NCBI RefSeq assembly: GCF_947623445.1
Contig: NC_135243.1
Span: 8,682,501 to 8,746,500, forward strand
Direction of reading: 5' to 3'
Origin: Clavelina lepadiformis
Lineage: Eukaryota; Chordata; Ascidiacea; Aplousobranchia; Clavelinidae
Length of the DNA stretch: 64,000 nucleotides
Shown piece after piece: positions 1-11,083 of this stretch. The stretch's first letter is position 1. Each line of letters opens with the position of its first letter. The notes under the pieces were generated by a model. The model made no database searches and had not been told where the DNA came from. It saw only the letters and a list, made by a program, of their open reading frames with translations. A program made the position numbers and the translations under genes.

Positions 1-231
1 TGTGGATTTTGCACGGGAAAATACAGTACGGAAACTCTGAAAATAGTTTCGGGACGTACAAAATCTGTCTGCGACCCGTGTGCCAGAGTTTGGACCACCC
101 TAATAGAGATAATTTGTACAAAATTACTGTGTTACGTAGTAGTTTTAAACTATGATAATTATGTTGACAGCATATAGGCAATAAAATATTTTTAGTGTAA
201 TTGGACACAAAATTGTCCTTTCTTGTATAAA

Positions 232-1320
232 ATGGAAGCATTTTCAAACTGGTTATGGAAAGATGAATTTTGGCTACCACCAGGAGTATCATTCAAAGAT
301 TTGCAGGATAAACCTGGTTTTTATTATGCCAAACCAAGGGATCTGCCTATGATGGTAGTCTATGCTATTGGTTTATTTGTCTTGAGGCTGCTATTTGAAA
401 GAGTAGTTACTAAACCTCTGGCAAAAAAGTTGAATATCCGTGATAAAACTAAAAAACCAGTAGAAAATGAATGTCTGGAGAAGGTCTACAAGGACAAAAG
501 ATCACCTTCTGAAGACCATATGAGAAGTCTTGCCAAAGCGTTGAACTGGAGCAACAAGAAAGTAGATAATTGGTTTCGTCGACGTCGTAACCAAGATCGT
601 CCGAAGTTGACAAAAAAACTGGCAGAAGCGAGCTGGCGATGTTTTTTCTACTTAGTTTCCTTTACTTTTGGTATGTCTTTCCTGGTTCAAGCTCCCTGGT
701 TTTGGGATAACTTGAAATGTTGGACTGACTACCCACGGCAGACTCTTTGGCCATCGGTTTATTATTATTATATGCTGGAAGGTGGTTTTTATATATCCTT
801 GCTTTTTTCAATAATGCGGGACAACAGGCGGAAAGATTTTGTTGAGCAGCTCATTCATCACACAGCTACCATATTTTTAATATTGTTCTCTTATGTTGCA
901 AACTTTGTCAGGGTTGGATCATTGGTAATGGCAATTCACGATATTTCTGACATAATTTTAGAATGTGCGAAGTGCTTTGTTTATGCAAAAATGCAGGTCC
1001 TGGCAGATAACTTGTTCACACTGTTTGCTATTGTTTTTATCGTTTCGCGCATCATTATTTACCCATATGTAGTCATACACACTACATGGGTTAAGAGCAT
1101 GTGGCTTTTTCGCCCTTACCCAGGCTATTATTTCTTTAATGCTCTCCTCATGGTCTTGCAGCTCCTCCACATATTCTGGTCTGCCATCATTATAAAGATG
1201 GCGGTGAAGATGGCTGTTGTTGGCAAATTAGAAAAAGATGATAGGAGTGATGTGGAGGAAGAAACCAGCGACGACGAAGAAAATGACACAGACAATCACG
1301 TTTTAAAGAAGATGGAGTAA
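232..1320 (+). CDS. cers: Ceramide synthase, Hox-type (CerS copy 1)
   Basis: Intronless 362-residue ceramide synthase, an ER multipass enzyme that N-acylates sphinganine or sphingosine with fatty acyl-CoA. An N-terminal membrane helix lies near residues 38-55. A degenerate homeobox-like domain follows (about 66-128, with WFRRRRN at 114-120), then a TLC domain (about 130-330). The TLC domain holds the Lag1p motif with His209-His210 and Asp237/Asp240. GYYFFN near 298-303, LLHIFW and an acidic DDRSDVEEE tail match the vertebrate CerS2/3/4 style. The start is the ATG at 232, because an upstream in-frame TTG is not a plausible eukaryotic start and MEAFSNWLW fits the family N-terminus. It is the most divergent of the four CerS genes here and lies outside the duplicated block. 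The acidic tail probably carries CK2 sites (inferred from vertebrate homologues). The acyl-chain preference cannot be read from sequence. Confidence 0.95.
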   Translation: MEAFSNWLWKDEFWLPPGVSFKDLQDKPGFYYAKPRDLPMMVVYAIGLFVLRLLFERVVTKPLAKKLNIRDKTKKPVENECLEKVYKDKRSPSEDHMRSLAKALNWSNKKVDNWFRRRRNQDRPKLTKKLAEASWRCFFYLVSFTFGMSFLVQAPWFWDNLKCWTDYPRQTLWPSVYYYYMLEGGFYISLLFSIMRDNRRKDFVEQLIHHTATIFLILFSYVANFVRVGSLVMAIHDISDIILECAKCFVYAKMQVLADNLFTLFAIVFIVSRIIIYPYVVIHTTWVKSMWLFRPYPGYYFFNALLMVLQLLHIFWSAIIIKMAVKMAVVGKLEKDDRSDVEEETSDDEENDTDNHVLKKME

Positions 1321-1608
1321 TCTTATGATCAGGGGCTCAGGGCTGTTACTTAAAAAGTTGTATTACTTTTCTGACTATCTTATTTCAATTATTTCTTGTT
1401 ATACTGAGTATTTTCCATGTTATTTGAAAAGTTTTAAAGCATTCTAAAATGCCTCCTGCGGTTTTATAAAGCAATCTATGTAAATTACAGTATTTCCTAA
1501 TCACTTTAGTTTATCATTCATCTGGAATTCTTTTCATTACACCAAGGACTTCATGGCCATTAGGTTGCAAAATTGTATTGATGCTTTATTTTATTTGTTG
1601 GATTAGGG

Positions 1609-2235
1609 TAGGGGTGTCCAGCTCATTTATGCAGACATGCCAATTTTTATTTTAAGATTTACTCAGGTGCATATTTTGTCATTTCTTAAAATAGGTTTAG
1701 TTTTTATTTTTCAAGGAAAACCATGCTTTTTTACAAAAGAACTAAAAGTAACAGATAAAAAACGCTGGTTTAATAAATCTTGCAGATGATTTACAATGGC
1801 ACCAAACTACAGCAATTGTTTTTTTGCAAACTTTTGATTTGAACTCAATTCGAAAATTTGATCGTAATTGACATAGTGGCAATTTACATGAAATCAAAAC
1901 AAAAAACATCAATTTCTTTGTTGTTCATTTTGCAATGTAAACGTTCATTACGATTCAACATTAAGAGTGGCAAACACTACAATGGTAGATATCATACGTT
2001 TGCCGGCTAACTGTTTTAGTAATGTGAACAAGCATAACTTCGTCATGAATTTTATGAACTATTATGATATGATTATTATGGTGTGATAGAAGTTATCTGT
2101 CGTAATTTTTGGGATTAATTTGTTGTATTGTGAACATTAGATAACAATCATGGACTGTGTAACAAATTTTGGATTTCAGCATATGAATTTTCACAAGAGC
2201 TTGTGTGCCATTTTCAAATACATTGCATACCCCTG
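1609..2235. mobile_element. Non-autonomous hAT-like element
   Basis: The left end reads TAGGGGTGTCC and the right end, reverse-complemented, reads CAGGGGTATGC; this is the usual hAT terminal pattern with one changed base at the left tip. The flanks GATTAGGG (1601-1608) and AGTTAGGG (2236-2243) match at 6 of 8 positions, consistent with an aged 8-bp target duplication. There is no ORF inside. hAT assignment rests on end sequence and duplication length only. Confidence 0.6.
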
Positions 2236-2254
2236 AGTTAGGGTATGTTTTACC

Positions 2255-2585
2255 TAGGGCTGGGAATTTAACCCATTTTCTGTAGCTGTTGCCTGATGAT
2301 TAGCTGCAATAGTCACGTTGTTAAATGCAGACAAAACTGCTATTGATCATAAAAAAATGTTATGAAAAGGGTTGCATTACCAATTTTGCCATGTTAGATC
2401 GTAAAGTTTATCAGGAAAACAAAGTATTCAAGGATTAAACCGATTAACAGAGCAACAATTTATATCAGTCAATGGATTACCAAAAATTTTGTTTCAAAAT
2501 CTCTCCTCGATGTACGTTTTTGGCTAATGGCTAACAAAACCTTTAATCGCTAAGAGTTCTAAACTGGCCAAACGTTCCAGCCCTA
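2255..2585. mobile_element. Short hAT-like MITE
   Basis: The ends are inverted: TAGGGCTGGGAAT at the left and TAGGGCTGGAACG read inward from the right. The flanking octamers GTTTTACC (2247-2254) and GCTGTACC (2586-2593) match at 6 of 8 positions. The 331-bp interior has no ORF. It sits only about 20 bp from the preceding hAT-like element. Confidence 0.55.
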
Positions 2586-4383
2586 GCTGTACCACAAGCG
2601 CACAGCTAATCAAAGACAATTTTCTTATGAAGTTAGATGAATATTGAGTTATTTTGAAGAAATATCATATCTACTACTCCAGTGGCTTTAATCAATTTTC
2701 AGTTATCTTGTTTCCTGTGGTTTGCGCGATTGACTTGTGTTTCATATGGATACTGTATATTAATAATGATTACAATCAAATGAAAAGACTTTCCCAGTAG
2801 TGGTTTATATCACAGGTTTTTGTGTTTTTCTATTGCTTTCAATTAAACTGTATTGGGTAAGTTGTTCTATCGGAATTTTCTACATTGTTATTGGAACCTA
2901 GTTATTAAAAAGTTTTAATAGTTACGCTATTGAATTTACTGCAGTCTATCATCCAGTAATCGATTTATGCTTTTCATGTTTTATGTTATTACTTTTACTC
3001 ATTTTTATTCCTACTAACACCATTGTCTTGCAATAACAAGTTTGCATTATATAATAAGCTATGACATGAATAACCCAGATGTATAATAACTCATAACCGG
3101 ATGGTATTTTGTATAACTTTTATAACAGTTTACTTATTGGTGGCAAGTACTTGTAGACGTTGATTAGTTGTTTGTATGAAATGTTGCAAACATTGACAGT
3201 TTTTTCAGTTTCATGAGCATGAAACACTCGACACATCTATTCAGCTCTGATCAGCACAGTATTTTTTATAAATTCTATTGTATAATTCATTACATGGATG
3301 TGCAGTTTTTACATACGTACTGGGTTAACATTTTCTGGTATTGCTGATTTCTGCTTATCCTAGTATGGTTGTGTAATTGTGCATTAATATTTTTTTCTTG
3401 TTGCAGTAAATCATGTGCATATACATAGATATGTCTATATATTTTCAAGGACTGTTGATATGCCATTTTTGACTTGTTGCATACTTTAAGTTAGTTGCAA
3501 ATTGCTACTAGTAGGCTATTATATTTGCAATAAGGTTTGTTTGTCTGTCTCTTAACTTCCCAGAAAACTAAAGACTAATATTACGTACGGTCCTAGAAAT
3601 TTTAATTGCCTTGTTAGCTTTTTCTCTTAGCATTGTTTGTTTCCTTAGCACTGAGTAAAGGTCTGTTAAAAGTGAAAATTTATCAAGAGAATTTCTACAT
3701 TTTTTAAACCTTCAATTGCAACTTAAGCTAAATCGGTAAATGTATGTACCTGTATATATACGGATTTTGTATTAGTTTTCATAATCATGATTTGTTTGCC
3801 GTTTATTGAAATCTTTTATTCCAAAGTAGGTGTGCGGCAGAAGTATTATGCCCCGCACATATTGCAGTACTGTAGATATTTGATTAGTTTGAGAATTGAC
3901 ATTAAAACTTTGCGTTAACAAGTAATGATTTGTAAAATGCAATAAACTTGTATGATACGCATACGATGTAACTAAATTTTGTTCATTACTGATTATGGAC
4001 AAGCCCAATAAAACATGTAAAAAACATACGTGTATTGTTGTACATTTATAGTGATGAAGGATTATATGCAATAATAACTAAAACAACCCTTTTTTGATAA
4101 ATAGCTAACTGCAATATTTAACTTAGGTGAAGTAAGCAATGTCCTGTGTGGGCTTTGTTTTAGTTTCGCATAAAGAATTTGTTTTATGAGTAAATACACG
4201 GTTGTTCCCTGCCCTTTACTTATACGTAACATCGTTGGGTTCATATTTCATTAATGTTTCTAGGTCAAAATTAAAACTACAATTCATAATGTCTTGTTTA
4301 ATTTGTAGTGGCCTGGGAGCCACTTTTAATACCAATACTGTATATCATTCGTGGGAAAGTATTCGCCAGTTGTTTATTGAAAT

Positions 4384-4935
4384 GTTGTTTGTTGATGAAA
4401 CTGCAATTGTCGCTTAATATTTGGAAACTTTCGCTAAATAACTTTATGTGAAAGCGCCGTTTAGTACGTTACCAGGTGATTTCATAACATCCGAGTTTTA
4501 ACTGTAAATAATCCCCATTGCCCAACGCTTATTTTATCGTTCGCGATTTCTGAAATATTTGTGTATATTGTGTCGAATACTTCCGTTCTCATCGCTCCGC
4601 TTTATAAACTCGAGCTGATACGCGAGTAACCGCCCAGACAGAGATACAGAATCGTACGAACGTATTACGTTAGTCGTGTTAATTGCAATTCGTTAGACTT
4701 GTGTTAAATGGTGAATGTGATTGTGTCATATTCGGAACCTGTACAGTTCCTACAATAAAGGACCGTTTCTGATAAACTGTATCTGTAATATCGTAAGAGC
4801 TTTCGGCTAGTAACACGTTAGGTTAGAGAATTCTAACCGCACGCAACCACGGAGTCAGATCATTAATTCGGCAGGTAAATTAAGTCCGAATATCATAAGT
4901 TAAGACTGATAAACAGTGCAAGCCTCTGCATTTTG
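4384..4935 (+). mobile_element. LTR of a retroelement (5' LTR, approximate ends)
   Basis: The 550-bp stretch is homologous along its length to the reverse complement of about 23913-24550. Shared blocks include the TTTGGAAAC...CTAAATAACTT block near 4423-4445, GTCGAATA near 4573, CTACAATAAA near 4750 and a CTTTCGGCT...TCTAACCGCACGCAAC block near 4800-4850. The AATAAA lies where an R-region polyadenylation signal is expected, and the end is followed by GGTGACC typical of LTR-element leaders. The exact outer boundary is uncertain because no target duplication was recognised. Confidence 0.7.
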
Positions 4936-5027
4936 GTGACCACCGACGTTGACCCGACGTGTTTCAATGAAGCTGGTACTGCTAACTTTATTCTTGTAAA
5001 CAAGCTGATTTAACAACAACGACAGCA

Positions 5028-5162
5028 ATGGCTCCAGCTCAAAGTAGTTTGGTTTCTGACGGAGATGACGAAGACGACGATGATGAAGACGCTACAACCT
5101 CTTCTGCCACATTCAGGACTTCTTGGACTGGTTGCAAAATCCTTCCACCGAAACGTTTCTCT
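5028..5162 (+). pseudogene. Acidic leader ORF of the retroelement
   Basis: This ORF begins at an ATG about 90 bp downstream of the LTR. It codes for a short N-terminal stretch with a run of Asp/Glu (residues about 11-21). It ends up in a different reading frame from the env-like ORF that follows, and a stop at 5162-5164 separates the env-like frame from its upstream part. It may be the remnant of a gag or env start. The function is not recognisable. Confidence 0.35.
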
Positions 5163-5170
5163 GACACAAC

Positions 5171-6010
5171 ATGTTCATTTGTTTGCTGCTTACATGTTTC
5201 GCTTACATTTCCGAAGTTCTCACTACTTTCAACGAAGAGAACAAGTTCCTACATTGTCAACTCACGAAGCTGATTGGCACACTCTACAAAGCAGTTGGGA
5301 AGATTTTCCCTACTGAGATACTGTCTTCCACTCTTGGACATCAAGCCATGGGTTCCAGCCTTGGAGATTTTATGTCCAGAGCAACATGTCACTCTATCAA
5401 CGGTACCGTCTTACCGTCACTTGCGTACCGCAACGCGTTTAGCCAACGTCCTCTCATCCTATATCGCGATCAAAACGGCCACAGTCAATACGGCCAACTC
5501 ATTTCCGACAACATTGTCCTACCGGGAGTACATCTGCTGGAATCGTATCGACCAGCGAAAAGTTTTGTCTTCCGAGTTCTGGGACACACTGTTCTTTATC
5601 ACAACTACACTTTATCGCACGAACATGTGCAGGTGCACCAACTCAACTTACCTTTGTCGACTATACACATCAACTACAATGCTCCCGACTACGAGAAGAT
5701 TCTCAACGAGCTACCTGACTCCGACTCGTTCACTGACCATCAATCGCTGCTCAGCTCTATGTCTGAAGCCAACCTGCTTAAGGAGAAAATGCGACATGTC
5801 ATAACAAGTCTTACTACAACTGATGAAACTGTGATCAACGGCTCCTACGTCGCAGACACATTCGCGCACGCCGCGAAACAAACGTTACTGCTTGCATTGT
5901 CGCAGATTACGAATCCATTTCTCTCAGCTCTTATCTTCATCCTGCAATTGCTTGCCATGATGTGGGCCCTCTTCCATACCATAGGGTTAGCGCATTCGCT
6001 AGTTCAGTAA
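5171..6010 (+). pseudogene. Env-like glycoprotein ORF of a degraded LTR element
   Basis: A 279-residue ORF with an N-terminal hydrophobic stretch (about 2-17), three N-glycosylation sequons (Asn77, Asn145, Asn223), heptad-like leucines in the C-terminal half and a membrane-spanning segment at about 239-268, close to the C-terminus. This layout resembles the transmembrane part of an envelope-type glycoprotein. It follows an LTR and leader with no gag or pol between them, and is followed by a purine-rich tract at about 6018-6032 where a 3' LTR would be expected but is not found. Its codon and base composition is more G+C-rich than its surroundings. I infer env-like from architecture, not from a family match; an unrelated membrane ORF of a retroelement is possible. 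It is a remnant: the 5' frame is broken and the 3' LTR is missing. Confidence 0.5.
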
Positions 6011-6691
6011 TAGTAGGCTAGAAGGAGGAGGTGATTTTTTTGTAGTTAGGTTATTCAAAGAACTTATTTCGTACCGGTACTTGTTTGCATTTCCTTCTGC
6101 AAAAACCATTTGAATGTGAAAGCCTTTATCACCTGCCAAATTAACACTGACTTTTCCTGCTGTAATTTTTATGAGAAAATAAAGACTTCTTGAAGAAAGT
6201 ATTGTCTAAAGAAAAGTATGATTGGACGATTATGTAAATTAACAAATGCTTGATTATTGTTTTGTTTCCTAGTAAAATGCACTATTTTAGTTTTTCTTGG
6301 TGTCTTGCTACTTTAGTTGTCCCTAACGATAGGAATCCAAAATAGTTTCCTACTCCTAGTAAAATGTGAACCACATTTATCTGATAAGGCTCGTTGTTCT
6401 GAAGCGTCCCGGTTTTCAAACACAAAAATATGGTATGCCTATATTTAGGTGTCCCATGTAGGCCTATGCCATCTGCCGCCATTTTTCCTCTAGCGTTAAA
6501 AGCATTTATTTGTTCCACAAGAGTATAGCGACTTACTTAAAAAATGTACCACAAACAAAAAATTTACGCAGCTTAGCAATATATAAGTCAAAGCTCTTAT
6601 CAACTATTGAGGTGCGATTTGGCCACAGCTCTTTGGGTAATAACTGTTTTAGCAAAGCAGTAGACGAGTCCAATCGCTACAGTAGACCTGC
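6011..6691. other. Noncoding flank of the retroelement
   Basis: Purine-rich tract at about 6018-6032, an AATAAA at about 6177, then A+T-rich sequence with no recognised gene. No 3' LTR matching 4384-4935 is visible. Confidence 0.4.
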
Positions 6692-6699
6692 TGTATAGT

Positions 6700-7285
6700 A
6701 AGGGTTCCCATACGGTCCTTATTACTAAAATTTGTCCTTATTTTGAAAGTCTGCGTGTTAGATAATATTTTTGTCCTTTTTTCAAAGAAACGTCCTTATT
6801 TTCACTTGCGTTCTTATTTTTGTCTCATTTTTAGGGCAGAGGTTCCTTTTTTGGGCATTTTGACACGTTTAGTCGTTTTTTGATCATTTCGTACCAAAGA
6901 GAGACCAAAATTAGGAACACGCAAATTGTGTCTCGTTTTTTTTAGGAACATTGGTTGCCTTTTTCTGTTGTGCACTGTTCAAGGTGGTATTTTTGTTTTG
7001 TTTCCGAGTCGTCCTTATTTTTGTGTCTAGAGCAGTGGTTCCCAACTGGGGGTACTCGTACCCCTTGAGGGTACGAGATTGAACATTAAGGGGTACGAAG
7101 ATCCTTGAGCTATATACGAATTGAGCCATAAAAGCAATTTAATTTAGCAATATATATATGAAAAATTCCATCAGAATTTTTTTGGGGGTACGAAGAATGC
7201 TCTGACCTAACAAAGGGGTACGAGCAGCAAAAAAGGTTGGGAACCACTGTTCTAGAGTCTAGAGTCTAGACCGACGGCAACCCTG
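6700..7285. mobile_element. Non-autonomous hAT element (outer, host of a nested copy)
   Basis: Perfect 8-bp target duplications TGTATAGT at 6692-6699 and 7286-7293 flank the element. The ends are imperfect inverted repeats: AAGGGTTCCC on the left and CAGGGTTGCC read inward from the right. The interior is noncoding and carries repeated GTCCTTATTTT motifs (near 6715, 6734, 6794 and 7010). A second, smaller hAT element is inserted near its right end. Confidence 0.8.
7033..7249. mobile_element. hAT MITE nested in the larger hAT element
   Basis: The 217-bp element has 14-15 bp inverted ends, CAGTGGTTCCCAAC at the left and the same sequence on the opposite strand at the right. The flanking octamers GTCTAGAG (7025-7032) and TTCTAGAG (7250-7257) match at 7 of 8 positions. 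Inside are repeated GGGGTACGA motifs in both orientations. There is no coding capacity. Confidence 0.88.
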
Positions 7286-7293
7286 TGTATAGT

Positions 7294-8537
7294 GTATTCT
7301 GTGCTGCATAGTAGCTAATTTAGTTCGGTTACATAACAATTTATTTTATGAAAAGGCATTTTGTCTTACGTCGTCTACTGTACTTACTTTAAAAGGCTTG
7401 ACAAGAACGTTACTATACATATGTTAAGAAGTTATAGACCACCAAAGTGCGAGTATCATATTTTGATACCTCCAGCACAAACAATGCGTCTGCGTAGCCG
7501 TAAATGGTAAAGGGTAGCAAATGCAATCTTAAATTATTTTCTTTTATTGAGAGTTTTAATGCAAAATTAGCGAATATATGTAGACTAGGATGGTAAAGCA
7601 GCTCATTTTATTTTGTTCTGTTTTTAAAATGAATGGTTTTAAACGATGCCCTCATCGATTTGGTTTTAATAAGTTCTGACATAGCCTAGAATAGAAAATA
7701 CAAAGTTTGTGATAATTTTTAAAAAAGTCTTACTTGTATCTTCTTAAAATAGTTAATTTTTTACATTTGTCATTTTAAGCTATGCCAAAACTTCTCATAA
7801 CTAAATCCATGACAACACTGTTTAAAACGTTTGATATTCTTGATAAATGACATATTACTTTTTACTTGTCGACCACACTAAACACTTTATTTTCAATTTT
7901 CTGTTACTCGAACACATCACCTATTCGTCTGCTTAACTTAGCTTTTTAACTTATATCTTGTAAATTTAACTAATTAAGGGTTTAGTGGCCGTGCTAGTTG
8001 TTACCAGTAATTATTGCTTTAATTATTTTTGAACACGTTTGAAGCCTTTTCGGTTTTGTCACGTTTTCGCGTTCATTGGCACGTGTTATAGTAACAAATA
8101 GTTAGATTTTTCGTCCACACCGCGCTTTTGACGAAAAAAAGAATGATCGATTGATTGATCACTAAAAATTAGTAAAAATCCTTTTTCGCTATTTATACTT
8201 ATTGACAACCACTTGTTGATCTAAAACCAACTTGTTTTTTTTTGCACTTGTGCTAACTCTAAGATAAGAAAAGAAGCTAAAATAAGATTTGATCCAAAGT
8301 GATCAAACAATTTGGTTTCATTATTCCATAAATGAAAAGGTTAAACGAGGCAATAAAAGCAATAAAACGCAGTCGCTATCCGTCGTTGTAGCAATTTGAA
8401 CTAAACTACTACATATTTTTAAATATGTTTTCACCAGATTTCTGGCAACTACTCTTTGATTTAAGACCAACTTGGTTTTGGATTTTCCCTCACTTTTATC
8501 TTATACATGCACAACTTCAAATTGAGCTGTCGCGCTT
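7294..8537. other. Intergenic, with a LINE-like 3' end
   Basis: No gene seen. At about 7970-8160 a GTGGCCGTGCT motif leads into sequence that ends in short GATT/GATC repeats. This matches similar segments near 28195 and 32812 and is probably the 3' end of a non-LTR retrotransposon. The duplicated CerS segment begins at about 8538. Confidence 0.35.
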
Positions 8538-8792
8538 GATTTACATTTTATGCGTTTTTTCACCTTTAGCAATTTGACAGGTACGTGGGATCTAAACGTA
8601 AAACGTCGCTATGAGGATGTAAACAAAATCAATTCCAGCTGTAAATATTTTATGTACTGTATGTGCAAACTACAAGCACAAATGGATACAAGAAATCAAT
8701 ACTTAAAACACCACATAACAGTAAAGTTTTATTTAACAACAGCTGGATCATGATATGAAATAGAAAAAATTTGAAGGACTAATTTTTTCTTC

Positions 8793-9881
8793 TTATTCTT
8801 CTTTTCGCTTCGGCCTCATTTCAAGTTCTTCCCCATCCTCATCGTGGGTCGATTCTTCCTCATCACTCCTCTCATCTTTTTCAACATTTCCAGTTCTCAC
8901 CATTTTAATTGCCATTTTCACGATAATAGAAGCCCAGAAAATATGAAGAATCTGGAGCACCATAAGAAGAACGTTGAAAAAGTAATAGCCAGGAAAGGGT
9001 TCAAATACCCACATACTTTTGACCAAAGTAGTGTAGATGGCCATGTAAGGGTAAACCATTAATCGAGATATAATGAATATGATTGCAAAAAGGGTGAATA
9101 TTCGATCTGCACCCGACTGATGCTTTGCGTAGTGAAAACACTTTCCAGTCTCCAAGAATATGTCGGAGATGTCGTGAATCGCCATTACCAGGGTGCCGAT
9201 TCTCACGAAATTAGCCACATAGGAAAACGTGATCAAAAAAATTGTGGCCAAATGGTGGATTATTTGTTCTTTGAAATCTTTTCGCTTCACGTCGGTCATG
9301 ACAGAAAATAATAGAGAGATGTAAAATCCTCCTTCCAACATGTAATAAAAGTACACTGATGGCCAAACATATTGTTTTGTCAAATCTATCCAACAGTGCA
9401 TCGTATCCCAAAACCAAGGTGCTCGTACAAGCAGATTCATTCCAAATGAGAATGCAAAAGTATAGAAAAAACATCTCCAGTTTGCCTCAGAAAACTTTTG
9501 CACTAAGCTCGGTCTGGCCATATTACGACGCCTGCGAAACCAGCGCGACACTTTACTCTCGTTCCAGTTTACACTCGTAGCAAGTTTCACGATATCTTTG
9601 TTAGATGGCGTTTTATTGTTTTGGTAAGCTCTTTCAAGTTCTTTGCTTTCTCCGGGTCGCTTTCTTCTGTCGATAATGCTCAGTCGTTTTGCTAATGGTC
9701 TGGCAACGACGATTTCATAGATACGGCGAACAAAATATATGACTACAGCAAATACCAACATCATGTAAAGATCACTCGCTTTTGCTCTATGTTGACCTGG
9801 TTTTAATTGGACGTCTTCAGAAGATAGCCCAGGGGGATACCAAAAGTAATCAGCTTGAAGGAGATTTATCAAACTCTTCAT
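8793..9881 (-). CDS. cers: Ceramide synthase, Hox-type (CerS copy 2)
   Basis: Intronless, 362 residues, with the ATG at 9881-9879; the longer in-frame reading starts at GTG and is not used. An N-terminal membrane segment lies near 38-56, a homeobox-like domain near 66-128 (WFRRRRN) and a TLC domain after it, with the paired histidines at 209-210 and the HDISDIF motif. The loop before the last helix reads MWVFEPFPGYYFFN. This loop governs acyl-chain choice in vertebrate CerS and differs from that of copy 1. The tail is acidic (DERSDEEES) and then basic (PKRKEE). It is divergently arranged with the CerS gene at 11084, and its 3' part and 3'UTR form a long inverted repeat with that gene. Nearly identical to copy 4 at 19065. 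Confidence 0.95.
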   Translation of the reverse strand: MKSLINLLQADYFWYPPGLSSEDVQLKPGQHRAKASDLYMMLVFAVVIYFVRRIYEIVVARPLAKRLSIIDRRKRPGESKELERAYQNNKTPSNKDIVKLATSVNWNESKVSRWFRRRRNMARPSLVQKFSEANWRCFFYTFAFSFGMNLLVRAPWFWDTMHCWIDLTKQYVWPSVYFYYMLEGGFYISLLFSVMTDVKRKDFKEQIIHHLATIFLITFSYVANFVRIGTLVMAIHDISDIFLETGKCFHYAKHQSGADRIFTLFAIIFIISRLMVYPYMAIYTTLVKSMWVFEPFPGYYFFNVLLMVLQILHIFWASIIVKMAIKMVRTGNVEKDERSDEEESTHDEDGEELEMRPKRKEE

Positions 9882-11083
9882 TTCTTTGGAGTTTTCCACT
9901 TTAAAGTTTTGCGGTATACTTCAATAGATAAAAAAGCCTATTCCAGAAATATTTGTAAAATAATGCACAGTTTTATAAAATTAAAAATTTTAAACATAAA
10001 CAGTGTAGAGTAATAAATAATAGCGAAATGGCTTCATATGACATCTCTTCGTAAAAAAGGGGTAAAAATTCGCATTCGTTTGCGTTTCGTCTTAATTGCA
10101 ACATAAATTAAATGGCATGTTGCAGACATTTTATGACGGTTGAAATTGTTGTATATCTAATAAAGTGATTCTCAACAGCAACCAAGCTAACTCAAGAAGA
10201 TAGATAAAGATATATAAACTTCAGTTGATTCAGCATAATTTGTATATGAACGAGGATTTATGACCTTCGGAGCCAGGAATATACAACACGAATTACAACA
10301 TCGACTGCTATATATATAATCTAATCGGCATAAGTCGGCTATAAGTTAACTTTTTGAACGAACTTAACCTATAGTATGATATTGATGATACATTAATTCT
10401 GACATGTGACGATTGGCAAAAGCTACAAATACACTTATAATTCAAAAAGTACCCTAGTCAACGGCTAAAACTGATTACTACGTCTATTCCGCTTAGCTGC
10501 AATCAACGTGATCATGATTTTGCTTGCCGTATGCATAGCTGATAAGTAACAAACAAATGTAGCCTACTAAACTGCTTAGCAAACATGCATTAAAATAAGT
10601 AATGATAATTCTTGCACTGATCAAGACGTTTCTCATACACACAGCGTTTCTGGATAGTTCTGACTAAGATCTAACAGCTCAAAGTTTTTTCCAACGGAAT
10701 CAACTAAATACAAGTAATGGGAAAAGAGTTTGATTGAAAGTTGCCTGCGACGTAACAGGATACACGATTCAAGAGAAAAGTTTTTTTGTATTCCTTTCTA
10801 AAGAAAAGCAATAGACCGTTTCAACTAAGAGATAATGTCTTATTCAATTGGAACACGCCAACTTAAAAAGGCAGAAACAATAATGAGGAAAAACGGCTGA
10901 CCGATTCGTTTACATTGGGCAATAGTGTGTTTAAGCTTAGAACTGAGCGCATAGAGATCAAGCATCTGTCTAAGGTTTAGAAAATAATTAGCCTGCGTTT
11001 TTAAATACAGAAGCTTAAAGCATCGGTTTCTGTAACCTTCTACAAGCTACACCTTGTTTTTGACTGAATTAGAAAGCAAAAGA
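9882..11083. promoter_or_regulatory. Shared intergenic region between divergent CerS genes
   Basis: About 1.2 kb separates the start codons of two head-to-head CerS genes, so promoters for both must lie here if both are expressed. Most of it recurs upstream of the CerS gene at 19065 (20154-20900), apart from about 300 bp at 10130-10435 found only here. No TATA box or defined element can be assigned with confidence. The dinucleotide-rich and ATATATA tracts are not specific. Confidence 0.4.

Larger units (their letters stand above)
1321..4383. other. 3' flank of CerS copy 1, mostly noncoding
   Basis: No coding region recognised. It holds two short hAT-type elements (1609-2235 and 2255-2585). 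From 2586 to 4383 the DNA is A+T-rich, with only chance ORFs under 100 codons. The 3'UTR of the upstream CerS gene must end somewhere after 1320, but no clear polyadenylation site was fixed. Confidence 0.5.

Noticed and set aside
223-231. N-terminal extension of CerS copy 1 from an in-frame TTG
   Set aside because: Eukaryotic translation should start at the ATG at 232. The same reasoning moves the starts of the CerS genes at 9881 and 11084 and of BLOC1S6 at 26002.
3772-4071. 99-codon minus-strand ORF
   Set aside because: A+T-rich with no motif or neighbouring exon; consistent with chance.
5274-5804. 176-codon ORF overlapping the env-like ORF
   Set aside because: It is in another frame of the same stretch and lacks the membrane segment, sequon and composition features seen in the 5171-6010 frame; a shadow.
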